Shown here one piece after another: positions 1 through 10,671 of a stretch of DNA of 64,000 bases. The stretch lies in contig JAWZYU010000010.1 in the NCBI GenBank assembly GCA_038380435.1, positions 43,310,135 through 43,374,134 of the forward strand, written 5' to 3'. A program made the translations under genes and the position numbers. Source of the stretch: Ryuthela nishihirai (lineage: Eukaryota; Arthropoda; Arachnida; Araneae; Heptathelidae). How positions within the stretch are numbered: the first letter of the stretch is position 1; each line of letters begins with the position of its first letter. Under the pieces are notes generated by a model. The model was not told where the DNA came from and made no database searches. It was given only the letters and a program-made list of their open reading frames with translations.

Positions 1-588
1 GTGCTTCAAATTAACGTCGCTTTGCTCCTCTCGGTGAGCTTGTCTACCTTTAACTTCCGGTAGGGTGGAGGGGAAAACAATAGAGCCTTTAAAGGTGCCT
101 GGTTTTGTCGACCATTACGCTTAACGAAGTGTTACATGCAATACCTGCTTCTCTCATGCAGGCTCATGCCAAACTGTCCCGTCGCACAGACAATTAAACG
201 TTTTCCGCTCCACTGCGCCACTTCATAGCCTTTATCCGGTGATTTGCTCGTTGGCCCTGCTCCTCAACGACGAATGACTGGGCGGACAAGAATGACCAAG
301 AGAACTAAACGTCTCCCGCCGATAACCTTTGAACTTTCCATCTCCTTATGACTAACTCGAGATTGAGACTGTTGTGTCAGAAACCACTGCTAATGGCCGT
401 TTGTTTGTCTGATTGTTAATGGTTGTATTTTGACAACGCCCTTTTCATTCGACAAGGGTGTCTTTACTACGGCTTTTTTTTTGCTTTTAAGCTTTTGAGT
501 TGATGTAAATAAAAGTTTATATGTAGCATGTTTAGATCGGGGAAAAAAAAAGACCCAGATTCATATATGACATTGGGAAATACATACA
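1..588. other. No gene recognised
   Basis: I see no convincing coding frame, repeat or RNA here. The stretch has mixed composition and ends in a T/A-rich segment just before the target-site duplication of the first SINE. Confidence 0.5.
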
Positions 589-600
589 AAGGGTTGTGTT

Positions 601-987
601 GGGTTGGGTTGTTTTACCTCTGAGCTGCACTTTTTTGCACACCATGGGCTAAATGGCCAGGTCACATGGACCCCGAAGGCTCAGAGAAGGTTGCAGGAGG
701 GGACCCGCTGGAACAGCTGTTGGGAGACAGATGGTAGCCTCCCATCAAGGCCATCCAGCGTGTTCTTTAACGTGCACAGGGTATGGCTCTCCCGCACACG
801 GGGCCACGGCTTAACGTCCCATCCGACGGATGGCGGCCTTTCCAAGCCCATCGGTGTCCCCTACTGACCATGGGCAGGGCGGGGAATTTTTGCGGAGATA
901 AACCTCAACGCTGACCCAGCTGGGACTCGAACCTGGGAACTACAGATTACGAGCCTGGCGCGCTACCGACTGAGCCACCCCCGCCCC
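601..987 (-). mobile_element. SINE-A, full-length copy with TSD
   Basis: This is a tRNA-derived SINE read on the minus strand. The head (about 911-987) carries a box A-like GGCTCAGTCGG and a box B GGTTCGAGTCC, with an anticodon loop CTCGTAA that reads CGT (Thr). The body is shared with about 30 other places in the window, and the tail is rich in AACCC. It is flanked by near-identical 12-bp direct repeats (AAGGGTTGTGTT at 589-600, AAGGTTTGTGTT at 988-999). The long antisense reading frame in the body recurs in young copies only because the copies are alike, so I do not call it a gene. Confidence 0.9.
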
Positions 988-999
988 AAGGTTTGTGTT

Positions 1000-1445
1000 A
1001 GCTCTGAGAAGCACTCACTATTTTTTGCACACAATGGGCTAAATGACCAGGTCACAAGGACTCCAAAGAAGGGAAATGGATAGGTGTGAAGATTCAGGGC
1101 CAGGTCACAAGGACTCCAAAGAAGGGAAATGGATAGGTGTGAAGATTCAGGCCCAGGTCACAAGGACTCCAGAGAAGGGAAATGGATAAGTGTGAAGGTA
1201 GCTTCCCATCAAGGCCATTCAGGTGTTCTTTATTGTGCAAAGAGCATGGCCATCCTGCACACGGACTACGCTTTAAGGTCTCAACAAGCGGACGGCGACC
1301 TTTCCAAGCCCATTATGTCCCCTTTCTCATCGAGGGCAAGATTTAATGGAGAAAATTCTTAATGCAGATACAATTGGGACTCGAACCTGGGAACTACAGA
1401 TTACGAGCCTGGCGCACTACCGACTGAGCCTCAACCGTGCCTCCC
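1000..1445 (-). mobile_element. SINE-A, older diverged copy
   Basis: This is a second minus-strand SINE-A abutting the first. The head with a readable box B (GGGACTCGAACC on the plus strand) lies at about 1375-1430. The tail side is diverged and carries a 53-bp triplication. Confidence 0.8.
1047..1205. repeat. 53-bp tandem triplication inside a SINE
   Basis: Units begin at 1047, 1100 and 1153, each opening with CCAGGTCACAAGGACTCCA. The first two are almost identical and the third has a few changes. It is a local expansion of the SINE-A body. Confidence 0.9.
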
Positions 1446-2248
1446 TGCCTCAACATATCCAAAGGATTTTGTTTTGGTTATTAATATAGACTTATTAATG
1501 TACAATTTTTAAAGTTCGGGGGGGGGGGGGCTTATAAATATACATTTGAAACTTCTGGGCTGGGATTTTTCCTAAAGTCTCAAATCAAATCTTTTCTACA
1601 GTTCTGAGAAAGGATTTAGAGACTGGGTTTTCATTGTAGTATAATATTTTCCGCTCCGTTTTAGGAAAGAGTTTAAAAAAATTCTTGAAATATGCCTGTA
1701 AAATGAACAAGTTTTTCATTACCCTTATTAGCATTCTGAAGTGGGAGGGGGTAATGACGATCTTATGTCCCTCATCCCCCCTAGATCCGACCCTCCCTAC
1801 TTTGATATGGTTTTTTTTGCAGGGGCGCCTGGCATTTTTTTTTCGCAGGGCTGTGACAAAAAAAAATCGATTTCGATTTTTGCAAGATTTCCATACCTAT
1901 TCTGATGATGGTTCTGACGTCTTAAATAGTTTTTAAACTAATTCCGTGAAACTTCGGCTGTGAAACAACATTGATAATTTCATTTACGGAATCTATCTTC
2001 TCCAATCGACATCATTAACAGTGACTCCAGCAGTTCTTGTGGGTCTTTGTGGAACTCGGTTTATTTTTTCCCGATTTCGAAAACGTTCTTTAAGAGTAAC
2101 TTTTCCATTCGACAGCGTGACCTACTCCATTCACAACTCTCAGTAGATAACGATAATTCTGAACTTCGCCGTCGCCTTCAGCAGAAAGACAACAATCTTA
2201 TATTCAATATCTAAATTCGTGTATGCGACAGAGTAAAAGTTACATTTA
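1446..2248. other. No gene recognised
   Basis: AT-rich intergenic DNA with a run of 13 G at 1518-1530. No family was recognised. Confidence 0.45.
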
Positions 2249-2445
2249 TGCAGGGTGTTTATAAAGTAACTATCCATTTCTTTGAACAAACCTTTTAATA
2301 GCTCTCTTTGTGTTTACAAATGAATCAAAAACATGAAAACAACAAAACATTAATTCGATTGAACATGACCCCCTTGCATGTCAACACATAAATTCCAAAG
2401 TTCAGTGGTAGCACGGTAAATCCTTTGCAAGATGTCAGGTGTAAT

Positions 2446-3649
2446 CTAAGCCACTGCAGCTGTGATCCGCTCCTTCAGTTGATTAATGCTGTTAATCTTC
2501 ACCTTGTACACCTCTGATTTGATATAACCCCACACACAAAAATCTAGAGGGGCGAGGTCAGGTGACCTTGGAGCCCAAATTCTGAGAGAACCTCTTCCGA
2601 TCCACCTACCTAGAAAGGTTTCATGAAGGTAATCACGGACAATATTTGCAAAATGGGGTGGTGCCCCATCTCGTCTTTGTGATGCCCAACCAAACATTAA
2701 CCTTTGGAGAATTCATGACCACTCCAGACTTTGATGTAGATGTTCGTCATCCCAAAATCCTTCAATTGCACTTGTTGACATGTCCACATGTGTGAAACGT
2801 CGCCTCATCACTGAACAAAATGTTATTCATGAGATCTTCTCATTCCACGGCTTCCAAAAGATCATTACACATGGCCACATGATCCTCCTCGTGTAGCTTA
2901 TGAAGCATCTGTAGATGATAACACCGTTTTTCCAAAGTGAAACGTAGGGTTTTCCAAACAACCGTTTGCGTTACACCAAACTCCCTGCTTAGTCTCTTTG
3001 TTGATGCACGAGGACTACGATTGATTGCATCCTCGATGCGTTCCGGGGCGGGGGTGGCTCAGTCGGTAGCGCGCCAGGCTCGTAATCTGTAGTTCCCAGG
3101 TTCGAGTCCCAGCAGGGTCAGCGTTGAGATTTATCTCCGCAAAATTCCCCGCCCTGCCCACGGTCAGTAGGGGACACCGATGGGATTGGAAAGGCCGCCG
3201 TCCGTCGGATGGAACGTTAAGCCGTGGCCCCGTGTGCGGGAGAGCCATACCCTGTGCACGTTAAAGAACACGCTGGATGGCCTTGACGGGAGGCTACCAT
3301 CTGTCTCCCAACAGCTGTTCCAGTGGGTCCCCTCCCCCTTCTCTGAGCCTTCGGGGTCCATGTGACCTGGCCATTTAGCCCATGGTGTGCAAAAAAGTGC
3401 CGCTCAGAGGTAAAACAACCCAACCCAACTCGATGCGTTCCACAGTCTCTGGTGATACTGGAGGTCGACCAGAACGTTTCCCATCATAAACACTCTCTGT
3501 CTTCCGAAATTTGGTACCAGGGATCTGATTGCTGCCCTTGTTGGCGGTGGTTTGTGGAATTTACGAGTGAATTCTTGTCTTACCCCTTCGAAGGACACAC
3601 CTCGCAGACGTGCCTCAACTACTGCTATTCTATCTTCAATCGTCAGCAC
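2446..3649 (-). pseudogene. Mariner-type transposase, broken
   Basis: The transposase would cut and paste the enclosing element. The N-terminal part (3649 down to about 3429) starts MLTIEDRIAVVEA, an opening typical of the helix-turn-helix leader (DUF4817-like) on some arthropod mariner transposases. After the SINE the frame resumes at about 3031 with the second HTH region. A DDE-type first-aspartate motif (FSDEATFH) lies near 2815-2840, and the C-terminal catalytic part reads DGAPPHFA, then RSPDLAPLDF (about 2540-2670). At least two frameshifts or stops separate these blocks, so it cannot be active. The SINE insertion is later and independent. Confidence 0.85.
3045..3428 (+). mobile_element. 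SINE-A, full-length, inserted in the mariner element
   Basis: The head (GGGGCGGGGGTGGCTCAGTC) begins at 3045 and the AACCC tail ends at 3428. An exact 13-bp TSD, CTCGATGCGTTCC, lies at 3032-3044 and 3429-3441, within the host transposase frame. This is the clearest complete SINE-A on the plus strand and can serve as the family reference. Confidence 0.95.
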
Positions 3650-3863
3650 GATTCACAAAACCTGGAACAGAAAATGATCAGTCGGCGTCTTCAGGAAAAT
3701 GGATAGTTACTTTATAAATACCTTGTATATAGTACTTGAAAATGCATTGACACTAGCTTGTGATTCGCATGGTGTTTTGTTTTTATAGCTTAATTAAAGA
3801 TCTCACAAAAAATACAGATGTCATGCTTGAGTTACACGTAACATCCAACACAATATTCATGTA

Positions 3864-4087
3864 CAGTCACTCAAAAAAGTATCCGAACGCCATGGTTAAT
3901 TTAAAAATTCAGAAAAAATATCTGGCAACGATTTTTTCAGAAATTAGTGATCTAGCATACACAATACTGTACACGATACTGTACACGAAGGATGCCAGAT
4001 CACTAATTTTTGAAAAAATCGTTGCCAGATATTTTTTTTTGAATTTTGTAATCAATCATAGCGTTCGGATACTTTTTTGTGCGACTG
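3864..4087. mobile_element. Fold-back MITE FB1 (TA-flanked)
   Basis: This 224-bp element has two arms that are imperfect reverse complements of each other. It starts CAGTCACTCAAAAAAGTATC and ends with the complement; TA flanks both ends (3862-3863, 4088-4089). It has no coding capacity. The TA target and the end sequence suggest mobilisation by a Tc1/mariner transposase. Relatives lie at 24940 and 25239. Confidence 0.88.
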
Positions 4088-4206
4088 TACTGTAAAATAA
4101 GCATTATCATTATTAAGAAAAAACATCTTTCTCCGATGAGGACCCCCCCCCCCTTTGACAGTTCGAGCCTCTTGTTATGCACATTGAACCACACTCTTAT
4201 CACGGA

Positions 4207-4842
4207 GTTCCCAGGTTCGAGTCCCAACTGGGTCAGCGTTGAGATTTATCTCCGCAAAATTCCCCGCCCTGCCCACGGTCAGTAGGGGACACCGATGGGC
4301 TTGGAAAGGCCGCCGTCCGTCGGATGGGACGTTAAGCCGCGGCCTCGTGTGCGGGTTGTTGTTGGGTTGTTTTACCTCTGAGCGGCACTTTTTTGCACAC
4401 CATGGGCTAAATGGCCAGGTCACATGGACCCCGAAGGCTCAGAGAAGGTTGGGGGAGGGGACCCACTGGAACAGCTGTTGGGAGACAGATGGTAGCCTCC
4501 CGTCAAGGCCATCCAGCGTGTTCTTTAACGTGCACAGGGTATGGCTCTCCCGCACACGGGGCCACGGCTTAACGTCCCATCCGACGGACGGCGGCCTTTT
4601 CAAGCCCATCGGTGTCCCCTACTGACCGTGGACAGGGCGCTCGTGTGCGGGAGAGCCATACCCTGTGCACGTTAAAGAACACGCTGGAGGGCCTTGACGG
4701 GAGGCTACCATCTGTCTCCCAACAGCTGTTCCAGTGGGTCCCCTCCCCCAACCTTCTCTGAGCCTTCGGGGTCCTTGTGACCTGGCCATTTAGCCCATGG
4801 TGTGCAAAAAAGTGCCGCTCAGATAAAACAACCCAACCCAAC
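4207..4842 (+). mobile_element. SINE-A, 5'-truncated, split by another SINE-A
   Basis: The host SINE occupies 4207-4355 and 4652-4842. Its tRNA head is truncated to the box B region. A flanking duplication TTATCACGGA (4197-4206, 4844-4853) marks its own insertion. Confidence 0.88.
4356..4639 (-). mobile_element. SINE-A inserted into a SINE-A
   Basis: This minus-strand copy lacks the tRNA head (5' truncation) and sits inside the host SINE. An exact 12-bp TSD, CTCGTGTGCGGG, lies at 4344-4355 and 4640-4651. Confidence 0.92.
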
Positions 4843-5034
4843 CTTATCACGGAAGTCTTTCGAAGTCCAAAGAGTCCTCAGGGGGCTACTTTTTTTAGGG
4901 TAGATGACTAATTTACAAATAGATCCTTAAACATAAATGAAATCACGCACCTCTTTAAAATTCAATTAAGAGCATTTGATGAAATCGGATATTATAGTAT
5001 CGGGTATTAAAAAGGCTAAGACAAGCGGGGTCAA

Positions 5035-5410
5035 GTTGTGTTACCTCTGAGCGGCGTTTTTTTTTTTTTTTTTTTGAAACAATGGGTTAAATGGCCAGGC
5101 CACAAGGACCTCAAGTGCGCTGAGAAGATTAGGGGAATGGGATTCACTGGATAGCTGTTGTTAAAGAACACACTGGTTGGCCTTTAAGAGGCCCGTCAAG
5201 GCCATCCAGCGTGTTCTTTAACGAGCACAGGATATGGCTCTCCCACACAGAGCCACGGCTTAACGTCCCATCCAATGTATAACCTTCCCAAGTCCATCGG
5301 TGTCACCTATTGACCGAAGACAGGACGGGGGTTTTGCGGAGATAAATCTCAACGCTGGCCCAGGTGAGATTCGAATTTGGGAAATGCAGATTATGAACCT
5401 GACAGAGCCC
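5035..5410 (-). mobile_element. SINE-A, diverged
   Basis: Body blocks are recognisable (ACCTCTGAGCGGC, GTGTTCTTTAACG, TTAACGTCCCATCC, GCGGAGATAAATCTC). A long T run lies near the tail, and a partial internal duplication of the TTAAAGAACACACTGG block near 5160-5190 is in inverted sense. It ends in a run of 12 C. Confidence 0.75.
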
Positions 5411-5423
5411 TCCCCCCCCCCCC

Positions 5424-5946
5424 ACCATTGTATTCTTAGACTTCACCAGATGTAATTGCACTTCTTAACAAACCTTAAGCATCTAAAAGTTCACCAACCA
5501 AAGAGTTTCATTCATAATTTAAAGATGAAAAATGAGCAGTTGCTATCTTCAAACTAGCAACGCACCACTGGTGCGTATAATTTGCTGAAAAACAAAAAGT
5601 TGGGCTCAGTTTACGTCAATATAGCAATTTCAGAATCCAAAGAGAGGAAATGGAATTAACGGTGATCTCAGTAGTAGGAAAGATTCTATGGTCCTCATTC
5701 GCAATTTGCATTTGTGGCCCCGATCATTACTTCTTACATAAAATGTTACAGAAAAAAAAGAAAATTCGCCATTTTCCTGGGCCTGTTTGAGTTTTCCAAA
5801 AAATGATAAATCAGAACTGTAACTCATGAATCGGAGGCCATTCATGTTCTGAAAATACTTCCATTTTAAAGTTAACTGATAGTTTTGAGAACTTTAATAG
5901 AAGGGCTAAATTTCAGACTTTATGTGTATTGCGGGGGTGATTTAAA
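5424..5946. other. No gene recognised
   Basis: AT-rich unique-looking DNA between two SINEs. No coding frame was supported. Confidence 0.45.
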
Positions 5947-6147
5947 TAATAAATAAATATAATACCCCCTCAAGCAGCTGCTTGTCACAGAGGTCTGACA
6001 GGAGCCTGTCAGCTTATATGCCATAGTAGAAGGTCTGTGAGGATATCAGGACCTCATCAGAAAAACAACACACACATCCATGCCTTACCCGGGACTCGAA
6101 CCCAGGTTACTTAGATCACTAGCCAAACGCGCTAACCACTCGGCCAA
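5947..6147 (-). mobile_element. SINE-B copy
   Basis: SINE-B on the minus strand. The 3' part contains the palindrome AAGCAGCTGCTT and the inverted pair TGACAGG/CCTGTCA. The head (6075-6147) carries box B (GGACTCGAACCC on plus) and a D-arm typical of Ser/Leu tRNAs (CCACTCGGCC on plus). No clear TSD was seen. Confidence 0.85.
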
Positions 6148-6296
6148 AGCAAGGATCAATAAGGTAGTGATAAGGCTATGACTCTCCTGCCTTTAGTTCT
6201 GCAAATCCAAAAAAAAAATGTATCAAAGGTATAAAAATAAAACACGAATTTTAAATGAAAGCATGTAGTTGTCATAGCAACTGCAGAGATTGGTTC

Positions 6297-6689
6297 AGTC
6301 GTTGATTGGGTTGATTTTATCTCTGAGCAGCACTTTTTTGCATACAATGGGCCAAATGACTAGGTCACAACGAACCCGAAGGTTGAGAGAAGGTTGGGGG
6401 AGGAGACTCACAGCAACAGCTGCTGGGAGACAGATGGAAGCCTCCCGTCAAGATCATTCAGCGTGTTCTTTAACGTGTAGAGGGTATAGTTCTCCAGTGC
6501 ACAGTGTCATGGCTTAACATCCCTTCCAATGGACGGTGGCATTTCAAAGCCCATCGGTGTCTCCCTACTGACCGTGGCCAGGGCGGAGATTTTTGCGGAG
6601 TTAAATCTCAACGCTGACCCAGCTAGGACTCGAACCTGGGAACTACATATTACGAGCCTGGCGCGCTACATATTTACGCCCCCCCCCCC
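6297..6689 (-). mobile_element. SINE-A, moderately diverged
   Basis: It is nearly full length on the minus strand. The head is partly eroded where CTACCGACTGAGCC should be and ends in a C run. It lies head to head with the next copy. Confidence 0.8.
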
Positions 6690-6982
6690 ATTGGTTCAGT
6701 CGGTAATGCGCTAAGCTCGTAATCTGTAATCTCTAGGTTGGAGTTCCACTTGTGACTTTGCGATTTGTCTCCGCTAACCCCACCTTGCCCTCGGTGAGAA
6801 AAGGAACACCGATGATCTTAGAAAGGCCGCCGCCCACCCGATGGGACGTAAACCCGACGCCCCGTGGGCAGAAGAACCATACCCTATGCAAATTAAAGAA
6901 CACGATGGATGGTTTAGAAGGGAGATTTAGCCAATTGTATTTAAAAAAAGTGCTGTTCATAGATAAAACAACCCGACTGAAA
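6690..6982 (+). mobile_element. SINE-A, diverged subfamily
   Basis: The plus-strand head TTGGTTCAGTCGGTAATGCG is followed by the shared body (GTTAAAGAACACG-like block, GATAAAACAACCCGAC tail). A deletion removes part of the 3' body. Confidence 0.75.
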
Positions 6983-7039
6983 TAGCAAAGTGTTTTATAG
7001 CAAACAGAAAACAAAATGTGGAAGCTTTGGGTTTTCCTC

Positions 7040-7230
7040 TTTTTTGCACGGTGGGCTAAATGTCCAGGTCAGAAAGACCCAAGAGGTTGAAAATGATTGG
7101 GAAGGAAACTGGACATCTACTTGAAGGCAAATGGGAAATTCCTATGAAATCCACGCGGCACGTTCTTAAGCGTGCTCAGGGTAGGACTCTAGTGCTTATG
7201 GACTCACGGCTTAACGTTTCATCCGGGTAT
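7040..7230 (-). mobile_element. SINE-A fragment
   Basis: A headless fragment matching the 3' two-thirds of SINE-A (TTTTTTGCACGGTGGGCTAAATG, then CGGCTTAACGTTTCATCC). Confidence 0.65.
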
Positions 7231-7352
7231 CAAAAACTAGAAACCTATCAAAGAAGAATTTATTGAAATCCGAATTTTGCATACACAAACTGATAAAACA
7301 CACCAGAGGTCGGAAAATGTAGCGACATCCGACCCCCACTCCTTTGCTTGTA

Positions 7353-7742
7353 GTGGGGGGGTGGCTTAGTCGGTAGCGCACCAGGTTTGTAATCTGCAGT
7401 TCCCAGGTTTAAGTCCCAGCTGGGCCAGCGTTGAGATTTATCTTCGCAATACTTCCAACCCTGTCTACGGTCAGTAGGAGACACTGATGGGCTTGGAAAG
7501 GCTGACGTCCGTCGGATGGGACGCTAAGCCGTGGCCCCGTGTGCGGGAGAGCCATACCCTGTGCACTTTAAAGAACACGCTGTGTGGCCTTGACGGGAGG
7601 CTCCCATCTGTCTCCTAACAGCTTTCTAGTGGGCCCCTTCTCCCAACCTTCTCTGAGCCATCGGGGTCCTTGTGACCTGGTCATTTAGCCCATGGTGTGC
7701 AAAAAAGTGCCGCTCAGAGGAGAAACAACCCAACCCAAACAA
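7353..7742 (+). mobile_element. SINE-A, full-length with TSD
   Basis: Complete plus-strand copy. An exact 12-bp TSD, CCTTTGCTTGTA, lies at 7341-7352 and 7743-7754. Confidence 0.93.
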
Positions 7743-7754
7743 CCTTTGCTTGTA

Positions 7755-8555
7755 AACTTAAGTGGGAGACATTTCCCTGACTTAATAAACTGCTTTACCT
7801 TAATGTCTTGTGTTCTGAACATCGGAGTTTATGTAACCTGGATATTTAAACTGCTGTAAAAAAAACAACAACAACAAAAAAATGATAAATCAGAACTATA
7901 ATCCATATGAAACAATTATTATTTCTCGTAAGAAGTCTTTTAAGAAAAAAAAAATTCTATGGAAAACAGTCATTTTCTCATCCGCTCAGCCATGGTAACG
8001 ACAGTTAACTTGGAATAAAGTCCTTGACGGTTACAAACATTCCGACTGCAAAAGAAAAAGATTAGCTATTGTCCCTGATCTCGAAATCCAAATTAATACG
8101 AAGATGAATCTATTGGTCGATTTTTTCGAAATATCGATCGACATCATAATGATGTAAAGGACTGAGGGTAGAATCCAATGCTAGAGTGGCATCCCACATA
8201 CATTTATAGATGTGAACTTTTTTCCTTTCCAATTTGGATTAACAAATAGGTCAGCGTATTTCAAAGCAAGTATTTCGTGAAAAAAGTTTTAGTTTTGTGG
8301 TTTGCTTTAAAAAATGTCTTTTTTTTCTTCTAATCTTTGTCTCGTTGGCCACCTTTCCTGCGTTTCATGTTTGTTATTTTTAGGTTTCTGTAGGAATTTA
8401 TCTGTTTGTTTGTTTATTTCAGATGTGGCTTTTGGAGATCTGCTGTTTAAATTCATAGTCTTGAAACTTATCGAGTACATTATTTATGAACAGGATCTTT
8501 TTCTTTTTTAAAAATAGTTACTTGCTTATATTGACTTTAATGGCACTTTTAGTAG
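7755..8555. other. No gene recognised
   Basis: AT-rich intergenic DNA with A and T homopolymers. A 65-codon frame at 8314-8511 is T-rich and has no recognisable motif. Confidence 0.45.
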
Positions 8556-8650
8556 ATTGGGCTGTTTTATCTCTGAGAGGCATTGGTTGTTCAGAAAATG
8601 GAAAAATGGCCAACTCACGATGATCCCAAATGCTTAAAGGCGATTCATTG
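8556..8650 (-). mobile_element. SINE-A tail fragment
   Basis: The fragment GGGCTGTTTTATCTCTGAGAGG and the following bases match the SINE-A 3' end. The rest is lost, and a run of 14 G follows at 8677-8690. Confidence 0.55.
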
Positions 8651-8710
8651 GACAAGTGGTTTCCATTTTGTGTGTTGGGGGGGGGGGGGGCGGAGGAGGG
8701 GGGCATTTTA

Positions 8711-9329
8711 AATCTAGGGGATTACGTGCTTAAATATTAGAAAAATATACATTATTCAAGTCCTCAAGAGAGGGTTATAACCTTAAATCACGCCCCCCCC
8801 CCCACTACCTTTGGCGCCACCATTGCACCGGACAGCTGTTACGAGACAGATGGAAATATTTAATAAATGAAAAACGATTGTTTTTTTTTTTGCTCGTTTT
8901 CGAAAGAACGAATTATTGTTTTCGCTTTGTCATCTGTCCGAGTGAAAATATTCAGCTTTTTTTTTTTTGGTTTTAGAGGTAAATGAAAAAATCTATTTCT
9001 GGGTTGCATTGGTATCGAAAGTATAGGAAAGGTCTGTAAATGTTAGCTAGATATTCACTGAAGAAGAGCTATGCACAATCTCCTATGATGACACACAGAA
9101 CCAGCACCGCCTTTTCGTGGTGTAGATCATTAGAATCTTTCAAAAGAATTACTCTCTTGTGAAAGGGAAGGGGAGAGGCGAGATGCCAGATCAGTGTGTG
9201 GACTATTGATCTGAACTAATATGGTTACGTTTTTTATCTACCCTGCTAAGGAGTGGTCAACTCCACAGGATCCTGGTGCTGACCATATATTCCAACTTGA
9301 ATTGAATAATGATTCTGAGCTTGATTATG
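8711..9329. other. No gene recognised
   Basis: AT-rich DNA with a run of 11 C (8793-8803) and T runs. No family was recognised. Confidence 0.45.
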
Positions 9330-9445
9330 GATTCTGAATTTGCTTCACTGGTGGGCTTCTGTTAAGGAAAAATCTTCCGCTGTGTTTTCTATTTGTTGGT
9401 TGATAGACACAAGTGAATAGATTCATAAGTAGCCACTGTAGACTA
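9330..9445 (+). mobile_element. RTE-type LINE 5' end, inverted piece
   Basis: This stretch matches the reverse complement of the 5' region of the larger LINE (about 23975-24080), including CTGTGTTTTCTATTTGTT and AAGTGAATAGATTCA. It reads in the sense direction on the plus strand and is joined to an antisense 3' segment of the same family. Confidence 0.7.
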
Positions 9446-9990
9446 ATTCTAACAAGGTCCTGTTTGCCATCGTCTGCTCACAGAATTCTATGCTCCCCGT
9501 CTTTCTGAGGCCTTCAGGCACTGTTCATAACCCTATTCGCTAATCTATATTACTACATACGGCAACATGGTCAAATCAACAGAGTCTCTCTCTGCCCAAT
9601 ATGTTGCTCAAAGGAGGTTGCCGACTTCTTTGACTGACCTCATCAATCAAAGTTGAACCACCTAATGCCCAAGATACTACGTAAGCATTTAGAATCAAAG
9701 GCATCAAGTTTCCTGTTATCTAGTTTACAAAGTGTCCAAGTTTCACTACCATAACTAACCGTAGAAAGAACCAAACTATTATACAATCTAAATTTAGTCT
9801 TTAGGTGTATACGCCTATTTCTCCAACTCTCCATAGATTCTTAAAAGTCCCAGCAGCAATCCCGATTCCTCTGTTTATCTCTTGCAGTACATTACCAGTA
9901 TATGTTACATAGCTCCCAATATAATTAAACTGAGACACCTGCTGAAGAGTGCAGCCATTTAGATTGATTGAACAAAAACCTGTCACGGTG
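9446..9990 (-). pseudogene. RTE-type LINE reverse transcriptase C-terminal relic
   Basis: The minus-strand frames carry the post-catalytic part of a LINE pol protein: a GCTLQQVSQFNYIGSYVT-type block (near 9905-9965), SETWTLCKL (near 9725-9750) and LRSILGIRWFN (9645-9680). They match the larger LINE at 20.9-23.7 kb and retain about 90 bp missing there. Frames are shifted and the catalytic YADD region is absent, so this is an inactive fragment. Confidence 0.8.
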
Positions 9991-10209
9991 TGACGATATC
10001 GAATGAAGAAATTATCGATTCTCTGTGGCTCTGCGGGTACTTGAACAATCAGTCCTAAATTTGTAGTGGTGGTCCCAATTAGATCTAATAGTGTTGGGCT
10101 GACTGAAAAAGATCGGGTTCCTAGCTGCAGTGGATTGGCAGTAAACCTTCTGAAAGTTCCAAAATTTATGGGTGCACTGACGTCGCCTGTGAATGAAATA
10201 GTACATTAT

Positions 10210-10388
10210 CGACAACACTTGTGAATTGATTAGTTAGTACGTTAACGACAACACTTGTGAATTGATTAGTTAGTACGTTAACGACAACACTTATGAATTG
10301 ATTATTAGTACGTTAACGACAACACTTGTGAATTGATTAGTTAGTACGTTAACGACAACACTTGTGAATTGATTAGTTAGTACGTTAA
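10210..10388. repeat. 36-bp tandem array, five copies
   Basis: Five consecutive units begin CGACAACACTTGTGAATTGA and end TAGTACGTTAA, starting at 10210, 10246, 10282, 10317 and 10353. The third unit has one substitution and one missing base. There are no spacers, so it is a minisatellite rather than a CRISPR array. Confidence 0.95.
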
Positions 10389-10547
10389 CTGTGGAAAGTC
10401 ATGAATGTGGTAGAAAGTTATAAATGGATAAAAGGTTTCGTTATAAACATTTGTCAAGATTTAACTAGTATACATAAATTTTCGTAATTTTTGAAGTAAT
10501 GATAAAAATTAAAAAGGTCATTCTTTTCCTGATAAAATATTAAACCA

Positions 10548-10670
10548 TGTCCCCGTATACAAGAGAGAGCCTTGTGAACGTTAAAGAACACGCTGGATGG
10601 TCTTCACAATAGGCAATGAGTTTCACTTTCCCTACTCAACTCCGAGCCTTTAGGATCCTTATGACCTGGA
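10548..10670 (+). mobile_element. SINE-A 3' fragment
   Basis: A headless piece with GTTAAAGAACACGCTGGATGG and the following body. It ends where another SINE-A head begins. Confidence 0.7.
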
Positions 10671-10671
10671 G

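Larger units (their letters stand above)
2249..3727 (-). mobile_element. Tc1/mariner-superfamily DNA transposon with TIRs
   Basis: The ends are inverted repeats: TATAAAGTAACTATCCATTT at the left (about 2260-2279) matches the reverse complement of the right end (about 3697-3716). Including the outer bases, about 27 of 29 positions agree. TA dinucleotides flank both ends (2247-2248, 3728-3729), the target site of Tc1/mariner transposons. Inside lies a broken transposase read right to left, interrupted by a SINE-A at 3045-3428. Without the SINE the element is about 1.1 kb, a normal size for the superfamily. Confidence 0.9.

Noticed and set aside
604..867. Repeated 87-codon frame (starting MGCFTSERHFFAHH) seen in many places
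   Set aside because: It is the antisense of the SINE-A body. It recurs because young SINE copies are alike, and older copies lose it at once. No start context or conservation beyond the SINE.
3045..3117. tRNA genes suggested by the SINE heads (box A and box B present)
   Set aside because: Heads of SINE-A and SINE-B lack proper acceptor-stem pairing and are always followed by the SINE body, so they are SINE promoters rather than tRNA genes.
10210..10388. CRISPR-like 36-bp repeats
   Set aside because: Units are directly adjacent without spacers, and the genome is eukaryotic.
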